The translations under genes were made by a program, and so were the position numbers. From CAZXDS01 sp964639525 (lineage in GTDB: Bacteria > Bacteroidota > Ignavibacteria > Ignavibacteriales > Melioribacteraceae), in assembly GCA_964639525.1 (NCBI GenBank), contig CAZXDS010000027.1:1-24480 (forward strand): a stretch of DNA of 24,480 bases, written 5' to 3'. Shown here one piece after another: positions 24,365 to 24,480 of this stretch. The notes beneath the pieces were generated by a model that ran no database searches, was not told the origin of the DNA, and saw nothing but the letters and a program-made list of their open reading frames with translations. Position 1 is the stretch's first letter. Each line of letters begins with the position of its first letter.

Positions 24365-24480
24365 AAAATCCCCTTTTTTTTGTTTTAGAAATAACTAAGC
24401 ATATTCCTTCATTTTCCTACAAATGAAAGTTTTTAAAAATAATAAAAGAACTATACACAAACAAAATCTAGAAAGACATT
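24365..24480. other. Leader region of the BNR-repeat gene
   Basis: AT-rich upstream region of the minus-strand gene, containing its AAGGGG ribosome site. No second gene or clear promoter motif is seen before the window edge. Confidence 0.4.

Overview
The window is AT-rich, bacterial and gene-dense. Two minus-strand genes at the right end encode secreted proteins ending in type IX secretion (Por) sorting domains with an 'NYPNPFNPSTTI' motif. Together with the codon use and the mix of strong, weak and absent Shine-Dalgarno sites, this points to the Ignavibacteria / Bacteroidota-Chlorobiota group. That assignment is inferred from protein style, not from a marker gene.

Layout. (1) 2-5255: a heavy-metal RND efflux operon. 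It holds the 3' end of an upstream gene (probably the outer-membrane channel), a periplasmic adaptor and a CusA/CzcA-type pump, then a divergent PII-like protein and a small membrane-anchored OB-fold-like protein. A hairpin-rich element with imperfect terminal inverted repeats sits between adaptor and pump. (2) 5445-7274: an AbiEi-like / AbiEii type IV toxin-antitoxin pair. (3) 7352-12583: a Zn/Cd/Pb P-type ATPase followed by a membrane histidine kinase and a sigma54-activating response regulator, a ZraS/ZraR-like pair. (4) 12682-16810: a cluster that looks like the ZraR output. Two divergent sigma54 (-24/-12) promoters flank a 250-bp region with candidate enhancer palindromes. Leftward, one drives a 42-residue hydrophobic protein that is easily missed. 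Rightward, the other drives a membrane zinc-ribbon protein and a ZraP-like periplasmic protein. These are followed by a ZraP paralogue that has lost its signal peptide, a DUF3347-like secreted protein, a small envelope protein, a MerR regulator with a Cys-rich 'two-CW'-like tail, and a DUF302 protein. (5) 16943-18190 (minus): an Nramp-family transporter with non-canonical metal-site motifs. (6) 18558-18870: remnants of a second ATPase-histidine kinase locus. (7) 18914-24364 (minus): a PhoD-like phosphatase and a large BNR/sortilin-like repeat protein, both with C-terminal sorting domains.

Working model: regions 1, 3, 4 and 5 form a metal-homeostasis and envelope-stress island. Metal is exported from the cytoplasm by the P-type ATPase and from the periplasm by the RND pump. 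The kinase/regulator pair senses envelope metal and switches on, through sigma54, a set of small membrane and periplasmic proteins. The most novel parts are the divergent sigma54 unit with the hidden 42-residue protein, and the ATPase fragment whose differences from the intact gene are all synonymous.
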